DNA of 64,000 nucleotides from Gadus chalcogrammus. Lineage: Eukaryota; Chordata; Actinopteri; Gadiformes; Gadidae. The position numbers and the translations under genes were made by a program. The stretch lies in the NCBI RefSeq assembly GCF_026213295.1, contig NC_079414.1:5677476-5741475 (forward strand), given 5' to 3'. Of the stretch, positions 24,835 to 36,716 are shown in pieces; position 1 is the stretch's first letter, and each line of letters starts with the position of its first letter. The notes beneath the pieces were generated by a model, which saw nothing but the letters and a program-made list of their open reading frames with translations, was not told where the DNA came from and ran no database searches.

Positions 24835-27800
24835 TTAGTAACTCTTGGTGGTCTCATAGGTTTCTGGGAAGGGGAGACTGACAAAGCCAGTCCCAGATAC
24901 CAATGGGAGTATTCCAGCGTTGGGAACTACATTCCAAGACAAGGTCAGAGTGATGTTCTTGTTAGCCCTAAAAGGTATACACATATGGATTAGCTAACAC
25001 AGTATACCAGCAGCAAAGAACATTGAAGAGAACAGTTGCAAAAAAGCAGACATAGTCAAGATTTTTTAAAAAGGTCTACACTATGTAATTTGGACTAGGC
25101 AGGTGAGGCCTCCTTCTTTGGAAGGTTGAAGTGAATTCACCAGGTTATTTAAAAAGATGGCATATGAAAGAAAGGGGATTCTGCTTTACAATGTTATTAC
25201 TAGGATCAAGAAATAGAATATTGTGACTTCCTCTACTTTAGCTAATTGTCCATATTTTTATATAAAAAGGCTTTTCATATTTCATATCACATTGTACGAT
25301 AGTCTAGTTTGGAAATGCAAAAGTTGTCCATTATCGGGTGCCTACACTTCAATGGAAATATTTGTCCTCCCTTACCTAGCAAATAAGGAGAGTTGTGCAG
25401 CTTACCTTAGTCCATTACCATCATCGAAGAAGAAGTATTTGGACTTCATGTCTCGGAGGACCAAATTGGAGTTTTCACCTCGAAGGACAATCTTGTCCCA
25501 CAGCACTACCTGGTTGAGAGACTGCAACACAAACACACACAGACACACACACCGTCTTTACCGAGAGGACATGCTTCAATAGTAAAATACAGATGTAGGA
25601 GGACAATGGTTTTAGATTTCAGTGCAATGCTACATTAAAAACTACAGGCTTAATATATTTTGCACATATAGGTTAGAATTTTTTAACAGAAGGAGGGTTT
25701 TATTCTGTATCATTGTATTCAAATTCCACAGGCTCACCACATGGTAAAAATAAATAAAATAATGTACAGGCCATTTAGTGTACATTTGATGAAAATGTTA
25801 TGTCTTATTTTATGAATGCATATTTAGCCATATGTCGGATGTTGGATGTAGAATCTCACCCTTAGTCGGATATAAAAGGAAGTAAAAGCCTATTTGTGTC
25901 TAAGTGTCTGAAAGTCTTCTTACTACATCCATAATGGTAAACTACATTCATAGACTTATAATTATCTGTTAAATGCATTGATCATTCATCTCGAAAGAAC
26001 GGAAGGTATGGGAGATAGAGCAGAAGACATGCAGCAAGGACCACGGGCAGGAATCGAACCCGCTGTGATCAGGACTGGGCCTTAATGGTTCGCCCTCTAC
26101 CCGGTGAACCACCGGGATGCCCCCAATTGTGAGGTTTTGTTTTTTTTAATCACAAATGTGTCGTAGCCATGGGGATAGCATGCACTTCTCCCTACTACAA
26201 CTCTTACCCCGAAACATATAAAGGAACGATATAAACTCCAACTAAGGTAATGGTAACATGCCTTCTCTTATTTTCATGGGATTATACACAATTAAAACAT
26301 ACTTAAGAATATTATATTACATTTTTGCCAAGTCTGATCCGCACGATGCCATTCAAATCTACACACTGAATTTTTTGCTTCCATGCAAACATAAGTGCTG
26401 TGTGCAGACAGGGGTACAGGTTTGAATGGGAACCATAACTTACATTACTCTTAGTAGCGTACTCTGCAGAAAGATAAAGAAAGAGCTGCTTGACATTCCA
26501 ATCGAAAATTGGCTGCAAATGTATGAATGGTTAAGGGGCATTTAACAGATCTCAAGTGTCTTACAGCAACATCCAACCAATATTTAGAAAACAAAATATG
26601 TGAAACTAAATAGTTAGATACAAGTTTAAGACAAACAACAAAATGTGATGGCATGGCTAAAAATAACTAGTCAAAAGGATATTTGCAGAGAGGTCGAAGT
26701 TGATGAAACCTAGGTCACTACGCTCTCTGGGACCGGTGAAGTCATCAACATTCTTACTGTTAAAAGGAGGTCATTAAGGTAGAAAAACAGACAGAAAGTT
26801 AAAACAACATCTTAATCATAGAGCATTATGTTATAAATGAATTTCTAAGATGTATTTTATGAAATCACCCTGCTTTATTACATACTGCAATTAAAGGAAA
26901 TGTATGTGTGATGCATGCGAATGGTTCACAAAAAATTATATTCCATGCAAAAATGACTTAATGCTGCAGTACCTGAATGTTATCCTACATAGATAAGAAC
27001 AAGGACAAGAACCATTTGTGAACCATTTTCTAATAAAAATATTTATATGTTAAAAAAGTGATGAAATGAAATTGAGCACGCAATGTAATTTTTTTTTGAA
27101 AAATACCCCCAGGTTGTCACTTTCATTGGCTATGCTTAAATGCCAAGTAAGTATAGTATTGATAGATAATCTATCAATCGGGCCTCGCTTGTCACAATGA
27201 GCTAGGAAGATTAAAAAGGTATAAGTCTGATCAAATATATTATATTACATTGTGATTGTAGTTTAGGTTGATTGTTGAAATACGACAGATTTCGTTAAGA
27301 TTAGTCTTGTTGTAAAGCCTGGACATTGGACAATATTTCAAACTATTAGATCGCTGATATTGATATTCATCAATTTTTTTTCCAATATCAAGGCACTCTA
27401 GGAAATGTCTTTGAAACATTGTGCAGGTGGAGGGGGAGGGGGATTTGGTTATGTGTACAGGGGGATTATTTTTGTTTATCAACACGGCGGATGCGCACAC
27501 AGAATGATCGCAAAAAGAAAATTTGTTTGATCGATTGTCATGGTTATCTCCGTCTGGTTAATTTGCAGTTGCGGTGGTAATAAGCGATGTTGTCCTAACT
27601 GTTACATTAAATTGTAATCAGAAAACGTGGTTATATGCTATAGACCCTATATTATTTGTAGTATAAAGGCTGGGACGAATTTCGAATTATAAATATGTAC
27701 ATTTTATGTTGAAATTATAGACCGTCGCGATTCCCATTGAAACGAATGGCGCGGTGATTATTCTTCGAAACGAGAGCAGGTAAATTTGTGTCAAATGAAT

Positions 27801-29268
27801 TAAACTGTAATCAGACAACGCGATTATATGCTATAGACACTGGAGTATAGGTTGGTTGGTAAAGGTTGGTTACTTATGTTTTATGGTAGCTCTGTAACCT
27901 TCTTATTTGGAAGTTAAATACGTTCTGAAAATAAAGGAAGACAATCAAAAATTCAGTTTGCATGATTTTCAGTCTGTACAAAATCTTTCTTTTAAAAACA
28001 TATATCGATAGCGGTAAATATCGGTTATCAGCCATAACAGCAAAATGAACATCGGATATCGGTATCGGCCAAATTATGGTAGGATATTAAATAAAACTAA
28101 ATAAATAGGCAATACAAGTGTGAGTGTTGTGGCGTAGACTCTAGACAAGCGCGTCATAAGTTAAAGACACACCTTCAAGCACGATACCCGGTACTGGAAA
28201 TGCAAATCCCAGCCGTGCTGGGCTGTATAGTAGAGTGGAAAAACCAATGGTAGACTGATCTATCAAGCACACATATGCCTGGACACTCACACTTGTGATG
28301 TTAGAAGAATAAGAATACAAATATTCAAATATTCCATTGATGGCAGTTATTATTATGGCTTATGTGTTGGTTATCACCAACACATAAGCCAAACCTTTAG
28401 TTTAGGTGCTTGTGTTAGCCCTTGTTCTATGGTGTAACATAAGTTTTGCATAATCAAATCTTAAAATAATTAGTTTAAAAGACAGGACAGAGGGCCTGTC
28501 AATCACTTACCACCAGCCACTCAAACATGGCAGGCCTGATGTATTGCACTACACACCAAAGTAGGATCTAATGACACCAACGTGTTACTAGGAGCTAGGC
28601 ATCGATGGTACTTCCTATGTCAGGTTTTAATTCGCTTAACAACGAAATTAGGCTGATGTTTAGAAAAGCATGTGAGCTAGCCACTTATAATTTCTCAGTG
28701 ATGTTACTTCGGACTTTGTAAGCACATGCTAATTTAATGTAGCATAGTGCAGGGGGAACATCTGGTGTTATAACGGTCTGGTGAGATAACGACAGGCAGT
28801 GTGCATATCTTCAATGACCCGTCACTACAGGAGACCGGGGTGCAAATATAAACAATGCCTTCTATTCTGCCTCAATGTTTCCAATGAGATCACTATGAGA
28901 CCCAGTAATATAATAGTACAGTAGTATAGTATACTGATCGGGTTTGTGTTGAATACGAAAGGCCAGTCAGTCTTTGAAGAAGGATTTTTTAAACGTAATC
29001 ACGCACATTTTGAAACGAAAGAAATGCACTACGGTATCAGGTTTAAAACACATCTCTAAATGAAGAACCCACATGCCTTTTGAGATGGTTTGATTTACAA
29101 CACTGGGGTTTTAAAGGGTTCTTACAGCATAACTCTGGAGACGTGGACGTTCACGGGAACCCGCCTGTCTTTGAAGGCTGTTGTGATGAAGCAGCCGAAG
29201 GTGAGCGCAGCCATCACGCTCAGGGAGAAGGCGAACAGGGAATTGGCCCTCGACAAAGCAGTATTCAT
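24835..29268 (-). CDS. spcs3: signal peptidase complex subunit 3
   Basis: Coding exons on the minus strand: 29268-29126, 26756-26683, 26520-26444, 25521-25406, 24967-24835; 543 nt, 180 residues, the usual length of vertebrate SPCS3. The protein has a short N-terminus, one membrane segment (about residues 12-32, [20 protein letters not shown]), and a lumenal domain containing [50 protein letters not shown] and a sequon N141-I-T. The family subunit (SPC22/23) is an ER membrane glycoprotein of the signal peptidase complex, which cleaves signal peptides. Phases match across all junctions, but intron 2 only works as an AT-AC intron. Introns 1, 3 and 4 are GT-AG. Intron 3 holds a SINE. No disruption is seen. 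Confidence 0.96.
25990..26122 (-). mobile_element. tRNA-derived SINE
   Basis: Minus strand: GGGCATCCCGGTGG, box A-like TGGTTCACCGG (26101-26111) and an exact box B, GGTTCGATTCC (26050-26060), followed by a non-tRNA body (CGTGGTCCTTGCTGC...). It lies in spcs3 intron 3, sense to the gene. The tRNA-like part does not fold as a normal tRNA gene. Confidence 0.75.
26521..26682 (-). other. U12-type AT-AC intron of spcs3
   Basis: Minus strand: the donor is ATATCCTTTT directly after coding GCAA. The intron is 162 nt. CCTTAAC (26530-26536), a match to the U12 branch-site core, places its branch A 10 nt before the final AC of CATAC. Splicing here gives [14 protein letters not shown] in frame. No GT-AG choice nearby preserves the conserved reading. 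Confidence 0.9.
27605..27845. repeat. pair of direct repeats
   Basis: TTAAATTGTAATCAGAAAAC and the following GTGGTTATATGCTATAGACC occur at about 27605-27650 and again, with a few changes, at 27800-27845. The copies are about 195 bp apart, inside spcs3 intron 1. Confidence 0.6.
28114..28300. mobile_element. short TIR-like element
   Basis: ACAAGTGTGAGTGT near 28117 and its exact inverse near 28283 face each other about 170 bp apart, inside spcs3 intron 1. It looks like a small MITE, but only 14 bp of repeat support this. Confidence 0.4.
28357..28390. repeat. perfect 15-bp hairpin
   Basis: GGCTTATGTGTTGGT, then a TATC loop, then ACCAACACATAAGCC. It lies in spcs3 intron 1. Confidence 0.9.
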
Positions 29269-29400
29269 TCTGTAAAAAGGGCGAGTACAAAAAAAACTCG
29301 GGGAAATAAAAACAATTGCTTTGTACTCCGGCTTGTGGCCGTTGAAAGATCTATCTGTAGTACCCGGAAGTGTAACGCGGAAGCCTGTGCGAAAGCTTTC
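29269..29400 (-). promoter_or_regulatory. probable spcs3 5' UTR and core promoter
   Basis: The 130 bp upstream of the start codon are free of repeats and carry CCGGAAGTG (29364-29372) and GCGGAAGCC just beyond it, ETS-type motifs common in housekeeping promoters. No TATA box is seen. The transcription start is not determined. Confidence 0.4.
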
Positions 29401-29882
29401 TTCCTCTGCTCGCTGATCAGCTGCCTGCATGACCAGCAGCATGGTGCATTATCGCCCCCACCTGGACTCGAGCGAGTCATAAATAACACAAAGTACACAT
29501 AAATAAAGGAAAATAACAATATAGTAGACGAAATTGGTTCTTAAACAGTTTCCTTGAGAAGGATGATTACACTCATAACCAGTTAGTTTGCATGCTAGTG
29601 TGCTTTATTTATCAAAATCTATTCGTGCAAAATAAGTAAGTGCCTTAGTAAGTTATATATTGAACTCAAATTTACTTCAAAACACTTGGCTTGACCTACT
29701 GTTCCACTGTAGTTCAAAGTAGGCCGAATAATTATAAAAGTAAATAATTTATAGCCAGTATAATTTGAAAGTCAATGTGAATATTGACTGTTCATTTGTA
29801 TTGCAGAGCAATATTCAGGAGAGCTAATTCATAGGAAGCAAAGAGATCTTCCTTACTCTCTAGGCCTTACTCAGGCCTTTCT
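29401..29882. other. no gene recognised
   Basis: A/T-rich spacer between the spcs3 promoter region and the MITE that begins near 29883. Confidence 0.4.
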
Positions 29883-30330
29883 TTAAAGGGGAACTATGCA
29901 ACTTTTTTGGCTTAATTGACATTAACATAACAGGTTAGGAGGAGTCATTGTGATGGTTCTATAACACTTTATGGGTCGATTGGTCATTGTTTCGACTCCC
30001 CCTAGCGCATCTTGGCGGAAAAGGAAATATGCAAGTTTCTGCCGGCAACCCGCCGCCCACTCGCGGGAGTCGCGTGTCTCGCGAAGCACCGAATTGCTTT
30101 ACGGCTCTACACGGAACCGGCTCGATATAAACCCCCCAGGAGCAGTGCATACTTCCACAATCCACCAGTGCTCAGCGGCCAAGCATGTGGACGGGTCCCT
30201 CGATTCATAGAGCCCAGAAGTAGATATCTCCGTTCACTCCAATACAAGTGGGGAACAGGAATGTGTCTCCACAGAAAATGACTGGATATAAATCAAAGGC
30301 TCATAATTATCTTTATGCCATGTACTACAT
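29883..30330 (+). mobile_element. TTAA-type MITE fragment, left end present
   Basis: TTAAAGGGGAACTATGCAAC starts at 29883, a terminus form common in TTAA-target DNA elements. The interior (CACCAGTGCTCAGCGGCCAA, AGATATCTCCGTTCACTCCA, CATAATTATCTTTATGCC) is repeated in inverse orientation at 45090-45320. No right terminus is visible here. Confidence 0.55.
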
Positions 30331-30955
30331 TTGTTTAAGTTTTCGAAGTTCGCACTTGGCAAGTACACACTTCCGAGGACGGGAGTACAACCTGCAATTG
30401 GAACAGCAGTGGACTCGATGACGTCACCACCTCAGCTCATCTGTTAACTGTGCTACGGCCTCATGTGGGCATATAACTACTGAACAATATGAACAAATTA
30501 TATAAAACAAAACACCAGCCTCTTTAGTTTCAAAATAGTATGTTCATATTTTTAATGAATATAAATGAAAAGTTATGCGTATTCACACGGCAAGCCAGCT
30601 GTACCCTGCATTTAAACAATCAGTGGCTTGAAAAAGATTGCATGAGATTGCCGTTTCTCAATGTTCCTATATAGCCTATTATTATATTATTGGAGGGTAG
30701 GCTATTGATATGAGAATTACGAACGAACAAGAATAGAATAGAAACACACACACACAAACGATCAGATGGATCCGACCGGGATTTCCGTTTCCGTTGCCGT
30801 TGCGATGGGTTTCCTCTATCAGCGACATTACATAAAAAAAAAACCCTCTTTCATTTTAAAATAATCGTATGTCAATATTTTGAATAAATAGGCCTCCATC
30901 TTTGTTATACTTTTAAAATGTTCCTATATAGCCTATTTTAAGCTAACATACAACA

Positions 30956-31018
30956 TAAGATAAGATAAGATAAGATAAGATACAACTTTATTAATCCCCC
31001 GTAGGAGAAATTTGTAAC
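30956..31018 (-). mobile_element. LINE 3' tail with (GATAA)n
   Basis: Five to six AAGAT units are followed on the plus strand by ACAACTTTATTAATCCCCC. On the minus strand this is GGGGGATTAATAAAGTTGT plus a microsatellite tail, the usual end of short truncated fish LINEs. Confidence 0.5.
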
Positions 31019-31160
31019 ATACAACATATTTTAAAACAGAAATGCGAAATGCATCCTGGAATATTTAACGACCCCAAGTAGGACTACACACAAGTCACTT
31101 CCGATGCACAAGGCCGCCTTAATGCACGGGCTTGCCTGGGCTGAAGCCCCAGGGCCTATG

Positions 31161-31246
31161 CCGATCGGGGGGCCTATCATGAGCTGCAGATTTTTTATTT
31201 ATTTTTTATACTGGCCCATGATAGGCCCCCCGATCGGCGAAGGCCC
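31161..31246. repeat. perfect 22-bp inverted repeat
   Basis: GCCGATCGGGGGGCCTATCA(TG) and its exact inverse face each other across an A/T-rich spacer of about 40 bp. A partial third copy (AGGCCTATCATCAGCC) lies near 31287. Confidence 0.85.
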
Positions 31247-31349
31247 AAGACAATGTGAATTTTTGTTTGGGGCTTACCAAGATCAGAGGCCTATCATCAG
31301 CCAAGAAAGCCAAGAAGTGGGCCAGTGGCCCCTTGACACCACAGCCACA

Positions 31350-31450
31350 GTCGTCTCACCCCCCCCCCCCCCCGTCAGGATTTCTCCTCCAACACCCCCT
31401 CCCCTGTCAGGATTTCTCCTCCAACACCCCCCCCCGTCCCCCCCTCCGTC
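31350..31450. repeat. C-rich tract with short tandem duplication
   Basis: Two or three copies of GTCAGGATTTCTCCTCCAAC are separated by runs of C. Confidence 0.7.
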
Positions 31451-31599
31451 AACAACGGCAAAATGTCGGAAAAAAAGTTACACATCTTCATTGTAAGATC
31501 CCCTCTCAGGGGGCCAACGAAACCTCTCAGCCCCAGGGCCCAATGGCAGGTAAAGGCAGGCCTGCCGATGCATCCTCGATGAAACCATGGACATATTAA

Positions 31600-31975
31600 G
31601 CAGTCCCTACAGAAAAATGCTGCGTTTTTTTGTGATTGTTGCAGCCAAATGCGGCACGTTTTCTTAAAAAATGCTATATATTTATGCAATTTTATGCGAT
31701 GAAATTGCGGGAACTTGCAGAAATTGCGTGAACTTGCGAAAAAAGGTGGGAAATTGCGAAAAATGCGGCTTTTCGATGCATTCACGTCGCGTAATACGTC
31801 ACTTCATAACGTTCCCATGGCAACGGGGAAACGGCTGCTGATATGTGAATTTTTTGCAACGAAAATGCAGGGATTATGAAATCATGCAAGCCCTGCATAT
31901 TTTGTGTGGAAATCTGCAATTTATGCGGTGAAAGTGCGGCATATTTGAAAAAATGCGGGAAAAAGCCGGAAAAAG
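31600..31975. mobile_element. MITE-like element, copy 2, right end missing
   Basis: CAGTCCCTACAGAAAAATGC opens the copy, and the interior matches 10052-10538 closely (GCGATGAAATTGCGGGAACT, TGCAACGAAAATGC). The copy stops after a GCGGGAAAAAGCC stretch without the palindrome-bearing right end. Confidence 0.7.
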
Positions 31976-32904
31976 GGGCGTGACCTCCAACAGTAGAGTA
32001 AATTAACATGAGACAGAGGACAGTTTCTGCTCTCCATTTTTTGTGGGATGGAAGTATACATTTGTGGCTTAGGGTGTGTAGACACAGCTGGCCTGTGGCC
32101 ACGTTTTTGAAGTCTGGGGTCAAAAGGTCAAAAGGAGCCTGCACACAGCAAATCGCAAAGTGTTAAAATCCCAGAGTATTCATGACCAGAGTAGATTTTA
32201 TACACTTTGGTGTTGAATAGGCACTAAGTACATTTTTTGGGGTGTACCAGAAACACTCTTGGGTGTTGTCTCTAAGTATAATGCTGGTGTAGAGTAATTT
32301 AAGTGTTTATTTTAGGATGATGGACTCCCTGAGTGTACAACGGTTGAGTGTCCAACTATCCCGGCGGCACGTCGGTTTAGGTTTCGATTCGTCATTGGCT
32401 CGCTGCGCCTTCTCATTGGTTGAATCTAGAGACATGTGACCGTTTGTCCTCTTCCACACTACGCAGCAAAATGTTTCGGCAGAGACGGTCGAATCAATAT
32501 CGCCAAGGAATTGCTCCGAGTGAGCGAAGACATTTTTGAACTTCATGGGAATGTAAACAGGTAAGAAAAGTACCAAGTGAATAATGCACAGGGTTTCTAT
32601 GTTTCATAGTTAGTTGTGCGTATGTCCTTCATATAGGTCAGAAATTGTATTCATAATGGGTCTTAAGAAGGTATTAGAGGCTTAAATTTAACTTGTTCAA
32701 ACCTGCAGAAACCCTGAATGCAGAATATTCAGCATTTCTTCGTCTTTTAGCTCTGATAACCAACTTATAAATGCTAACGATTTTAGCTAACGTCAAACTT
32801 AATGGCCAATGCTAATGAGGCACATGTCTTCAATTTAGCTAACGCCTCGTTAACATTTTTAGCTAATGCTAACGAGGCACGTGGCTTTAATTTAGTGGGA
32901 GCGT

Positions 32905-33000
32905 GTCTATGTTCCCCGGGTCCTATGTTCCCCGGGTCCTATGTTCCCCGGGTCCTATGTTCCCCGGGTCCTATGTTCCCCGGGTCCTATGTTCCCCTCT
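32905..33000. repeat. minisatellite, 18-bp unit
   Basis: Six copies of TCCTATGTTCCCCGGG plus two bases, virtually identical. A single inverted echo (GGGGAACATGGGACCC) follows at 33012. Each unit contains CCCGGG. Confidence 0.95.
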
Positions 33001-33195
33001 TTGTATGAGACTGGGGAACATGGGACCCTTTTTTTTTTTTTTTAAAAAGGGTCCTATGATAATAACCTGTTTGTATTTGGCCACCTTTTTAGATGCTGAC
33101 TATTTATTGACAAGAACTTTTTGAACCTTTTATGTTGTGTCATGTGCTTTCATCAGGTGTATTTCATGCTCAAAGTATGTGCTCTCCCTTTTCAG

Positions 33196-33323
33196 GTTGG
33201 GATAGTGACATGGCCTCACTTCTCCTGCTGGTCTACCTCCTGCCACCACCTCCAAGTGGAAAGAAGGGAGCTGTCAAAATCAGTATCCGGGAAGCTGTGG
33301 ATCGTGTAGTGAAGTTTCACAGG
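33196..33323 (+). other. exon-like segment of unknown origin
   Basis: A pyrimidine-rich acceptor (CCCTTTTCAG) and a donor (AGG/GTAATT) bound 128 nt that read without a stop as GWDSDMASLLLLVYLLPPPP and then SGKKGAVKISIREAVDRVVKFHR. The composition, Leu/Pro then a basic amphipathic stretch, looks like genuine protein. I recall similar exons in uncharacterised fish proteins but cannot name a family. No neighbouring exon is confirmed. Confidence 0.4.
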
Positions 33324-33359
33324 GTAATTGTATCCTGATAATTTTTATTTTATTTTTAA

Positions 33360-33806
33360 AGGTCCCATGGCATGCCGCCAGAGCTTGTGTGTTGCTGATG
33401 GATGTCACAATCTCTGTGTTGGCCAATCTACTTATCGAGTCTTGAAAACAAAATGGTGTCGACGGGTGATCTACTGATGGTATTGTGTGTATAAAATGTA
33501 CTTTTTAATAAACAATCTGTACACTTACAAAGTTCTCAATGCCTCGTTTTATATGTTAATACCCTTATTGAACTATCAAAGAAGTGTCGGGCTACTTCTA
33601 GCCTTTTAAATGGTTTAAAATAGCGATTTAGTTTTTACCATAACCACTGCCCCATTGTTCCAAGTTTATAGCGTTTTGATAGAATCGGCTAAAAACAGCC
33701 AACTGAAGAAAGCGTCTATATGCGTTTTTTTGTGCTCCAAAACGAACGTTTCAACTCATTATCATACAAAACATATCCCAAATCCGTTTTACACCGGAAT
33801 TCCCCT
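33360..33806. mobile_element. TTAA-flanked insert
   Basis: TTAA/AGGTCCCATGGCATG at the left and GAATTCCCCT/TTAA at the right. The left terminus matches that of the 43004-44618 element while the right terminus belongs to another common fish type, so this may be a chimera or two overlapping fragments. No coding capacity. Confidence 0.4.
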
Positions 33807-34365
33807 TTAATTGGTTGACGGGGACACATTTATTTATTTATTTTCAAGTTGTTTGTTACATCATATAAATGTAAAACTAAATATGGTTCTTGATAAAAAA
33901 TAATTAAAGTTTAACTATAATGTTAACTATATTATATATGTATGCACTGTAACAACAGCAGCAAGAATCTAATGTGCAGACTATTCATTCATGAAGTGTG
34001 GATAATTCACCTCAAAGGTGTTGGTTGTACACCAGTCAGAGTACATTCTCACTCTAGAAGTATTAAATAATCAGCTCTGCGAAGTGCTATAAAGCACTGA
34101 CTTGGAGTACATATTTTCTCTCTCTGGGGTTCTAGGTTTACACTGCAGGTGTAAGGAAGCACTGAATGAGTGCCCAAAAGTACCACTAATAGAGTACATT
34201 TGCACTCTCAAAGTGTTCAAATGTAACTCTAAATTTGGAGTACATATTTTGCTCTTCTAACAGTGTTCAGCGAACACTGAACTCTTGGACCTATATATAC
34301 CCCGAAGTGAGTGTTAAATGTACACCCATAGAGTACAATGTACACTGTGGTTTTTGCTGTGCACC

Positions 34366-36716
34366 ACGCCGATTATGAGATGACAAAAAGATAATCTGTA
34401 TTTCTCTCATAACTTTTTGTCATTATTAAAGAGAAGCCTGATTCTCAGATATGCATGTTGGATGGCTAAGGTGTAGGTCTGGGAAGAACTTCAGGCCAAA
34501 ATCTTGCAAGCGAGCCGCTGGGTGAGGTGCAACGAGATGGAGCACTTGCTGTGTCATTTCCTGTAGGGCTGGAGCCACAGGTTGATGCGTATGCGTCCTT
34601 TGAGACCCCCTTTGATATATAAGAGACCCCAAGGTACAGCCAGAGCCCGTCTACGAAGAGCCTGGGCACTTCCTATACGCCCCATTGTACCGATCTTGGT
34701 TGTAGTTCCATTAGACATCCACTGGGGGTGATCGCGGGCGAGTCAAGATTGAATGGGAGTCTATGAGGCTAGACGGCTAAATATGTCTCTTTCACCTGCT
34801 TGTCGTTTAAATATCGCACATTTTATTGTAGATTCCGCAAGTTCAATATAGATTATAGTTCAAAAGTCGAATGAATGAGTACTTATTTCCTTTAGATTTC
34901 TTACAGTTTGGGCCGTTGTTGGCCGTACACGCTAGCATTCTGCTAATGAATGCTGATTGGTCAGGGACGGACTTGCGACTGATTACGACCTGAGACCCCT
35001 CTTGACGGCATCTGAAGCTGAAGCACAATCAGAAACATTATCTTAAGTTGGACTTTCCATCAAAGTTAATTTTTGCGTACTGTATTTATATTTTCCTGCA
35101 GGCCCTTTTATTTTTTATATAGTTATGTATGGTGAAAGTAAATGGACATAAATGGAATTTCTTCCATTTCTTGTGTTCAATGTTCAATGTGTTATATACA
35201 TGGTAAGTACGGTATGACCACCGTAAATAATACAGTCAATGTCCCGCTCAATATCATTCATCACGTCTATTTTTCGAAAATAAAGATAGTTTAAAAAATA
35301 AATACCTCGTAAATGTGCCATGATAAACTGCTCTATCAGTGGAAACGGATTGTCCGTCTTTTCGTTTCCCAAGGAGAGAAAAAGGTAACGTTCTTGCTTG
35401 CTCCTGTATGAATGGCCCTAGGCTACCTGAGGCTGCACCTGGTAGGGAAAGTTGCGCTGGAGCCCGGGTAAAATCGCACATGGCTTATTCAAGTTGCTCG
35501 CTAGACATTCTCTAAAGTGTCGAGACTCAAGCACTTAACTAACCTTAACTGATTGTTCCATACAAATTGTTTGTTAACGATTTAACAACTTCAACATCTG
35601 CTATTACAGTCGTGTTTTTTTTGTAGGACTTGGGCTAATGACCTTGCATAGAGGGAAAACCATCTACACCACTTGTCATTGATTTCTATGCATTCACTGA
35701 TCTTTACAGATGGGTTTGTTTTAAGCCATTGAATATAATTGCTCTGCCCTGCAACACATTATAAGCTACACATGTTTGTTAAATGAGAAACATGGTCTGG
35801 GTCACATTGAAACTGTAACAGTTGTATAACAGTAATTATACAAACATTATGCCAACATTGCAACAGGCAAGTTTATTCAAACATCACACTAACAAGAACA
35901 CAATAAGAACAGTAACTAATAGTAAATAATAAAAAAAAAAGAGAAATGATTTAACAACACTGAACATACAGAACAGAGGCAGGGAAAAAGGACAGAAGAA
36001 GAAGACTTGTCCGTTGTCACAGCATCAAGGTCCAACTGTAGAGATCAAGAAAGGAAGAGGCATGAGGAGGAGTACAACAGAACACTGCTCTCTAGGAAAT
36101 TGTTTACTGATGTAAACTAAGTTGATCCAGTCTTAAAATTATGATTCTAATCCAGGTTTCTATTTCAGGAGAAAAAAATGGCTCATAACCGTTACTAAAA
36201 CAAAAGCTTTATCATCGGGATTAAAAAAAAACACTCTCTGTAAATTACATACATATGTAAAACATTCGCGCATTCCTTTTTTTTACATTAGCTCACTAAA
36301 ACTCTGTAGCTAGTTTATTAAGCAAGTAAAAGCCTTACCTCCAACAGCTGGTGTTATCGTTGAGGGAAAAGGGAAATGCCGAAGTGCTTCAGAAACTGCC
36401 GTAAAGCAGTATCTCTGACAGTATGACAATGTGTGACGTCATCACATTTTTTTAACACCTTTTTAGAACAGATACGTGACCTTAAAAAATGCAATATTCA
36501 GCTGAGTTTATTATCTCAGCCCCTCCTTTTGAACGCAACTTTCAAATTACTTGACAAAAAATTATATCGTGAGAAAAGTGGATTCTGAGGATAAAACCCC
36601 ATAGGCTCCCATTCATTCTGAACTTGCCTGCGAGCGCCCCGCGTGGACAGAGATTATTACTGCAACCAGTCCAGAAAACCGGAACTAACCAGCGAGTGCC
36701 CATTCTCCTCATATTA
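34366..36716. other. no gene recognised
   Basis: Mostly A/T-rich sequence. No open frame with family features and no clear TIR pair. CCAACAGCTGGTG near 36341 is preceded by a minus-strand donor-like GTAAG, but no coding exon could be built on it. Confidence 0.4.

Larger units (their letters stand above)
32140..34365. mobile_element. TIR-like element of about 2.2 kb carrying exon-like sequence
   Basis: GCACACAGCAAATCGCAAAG at the left end and the inverse of the right end, GGTGCACAGCAAAAACCACA, resemble each other, and both ends carry repeated ACTCT.GAGTACA-type motifs (dense at 34000-34350). Inside are a splice-site-bounded exon-like segment (33196-33323), a splice donor after a possible coding stretch (FGRDGRINIAKELLRVSEDI near 32475-32560, then AG/GTAAGA), a minisatellite and a TTAA-flanked insert. 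Boundaries are approximate and the superfamily is unknown. Confidence 0.4.

Noticed and set aside
25990..26122. tRNA gene
   Set aside because: Boxes A and B are present, but the sequence continues as a SINE body and does not give a proper cloverleaf.
29080..29502. Plus-strand open frame of 140 codons
   Set aside because: Antisense to spcs3 exon 1 and its promoter; no recognisable motifs.
32905..33000. Regular repeats resembling a CRISPR array
   Set aside because: The units are directly adjacent without unique spacers, and the DNA is vertebrate.
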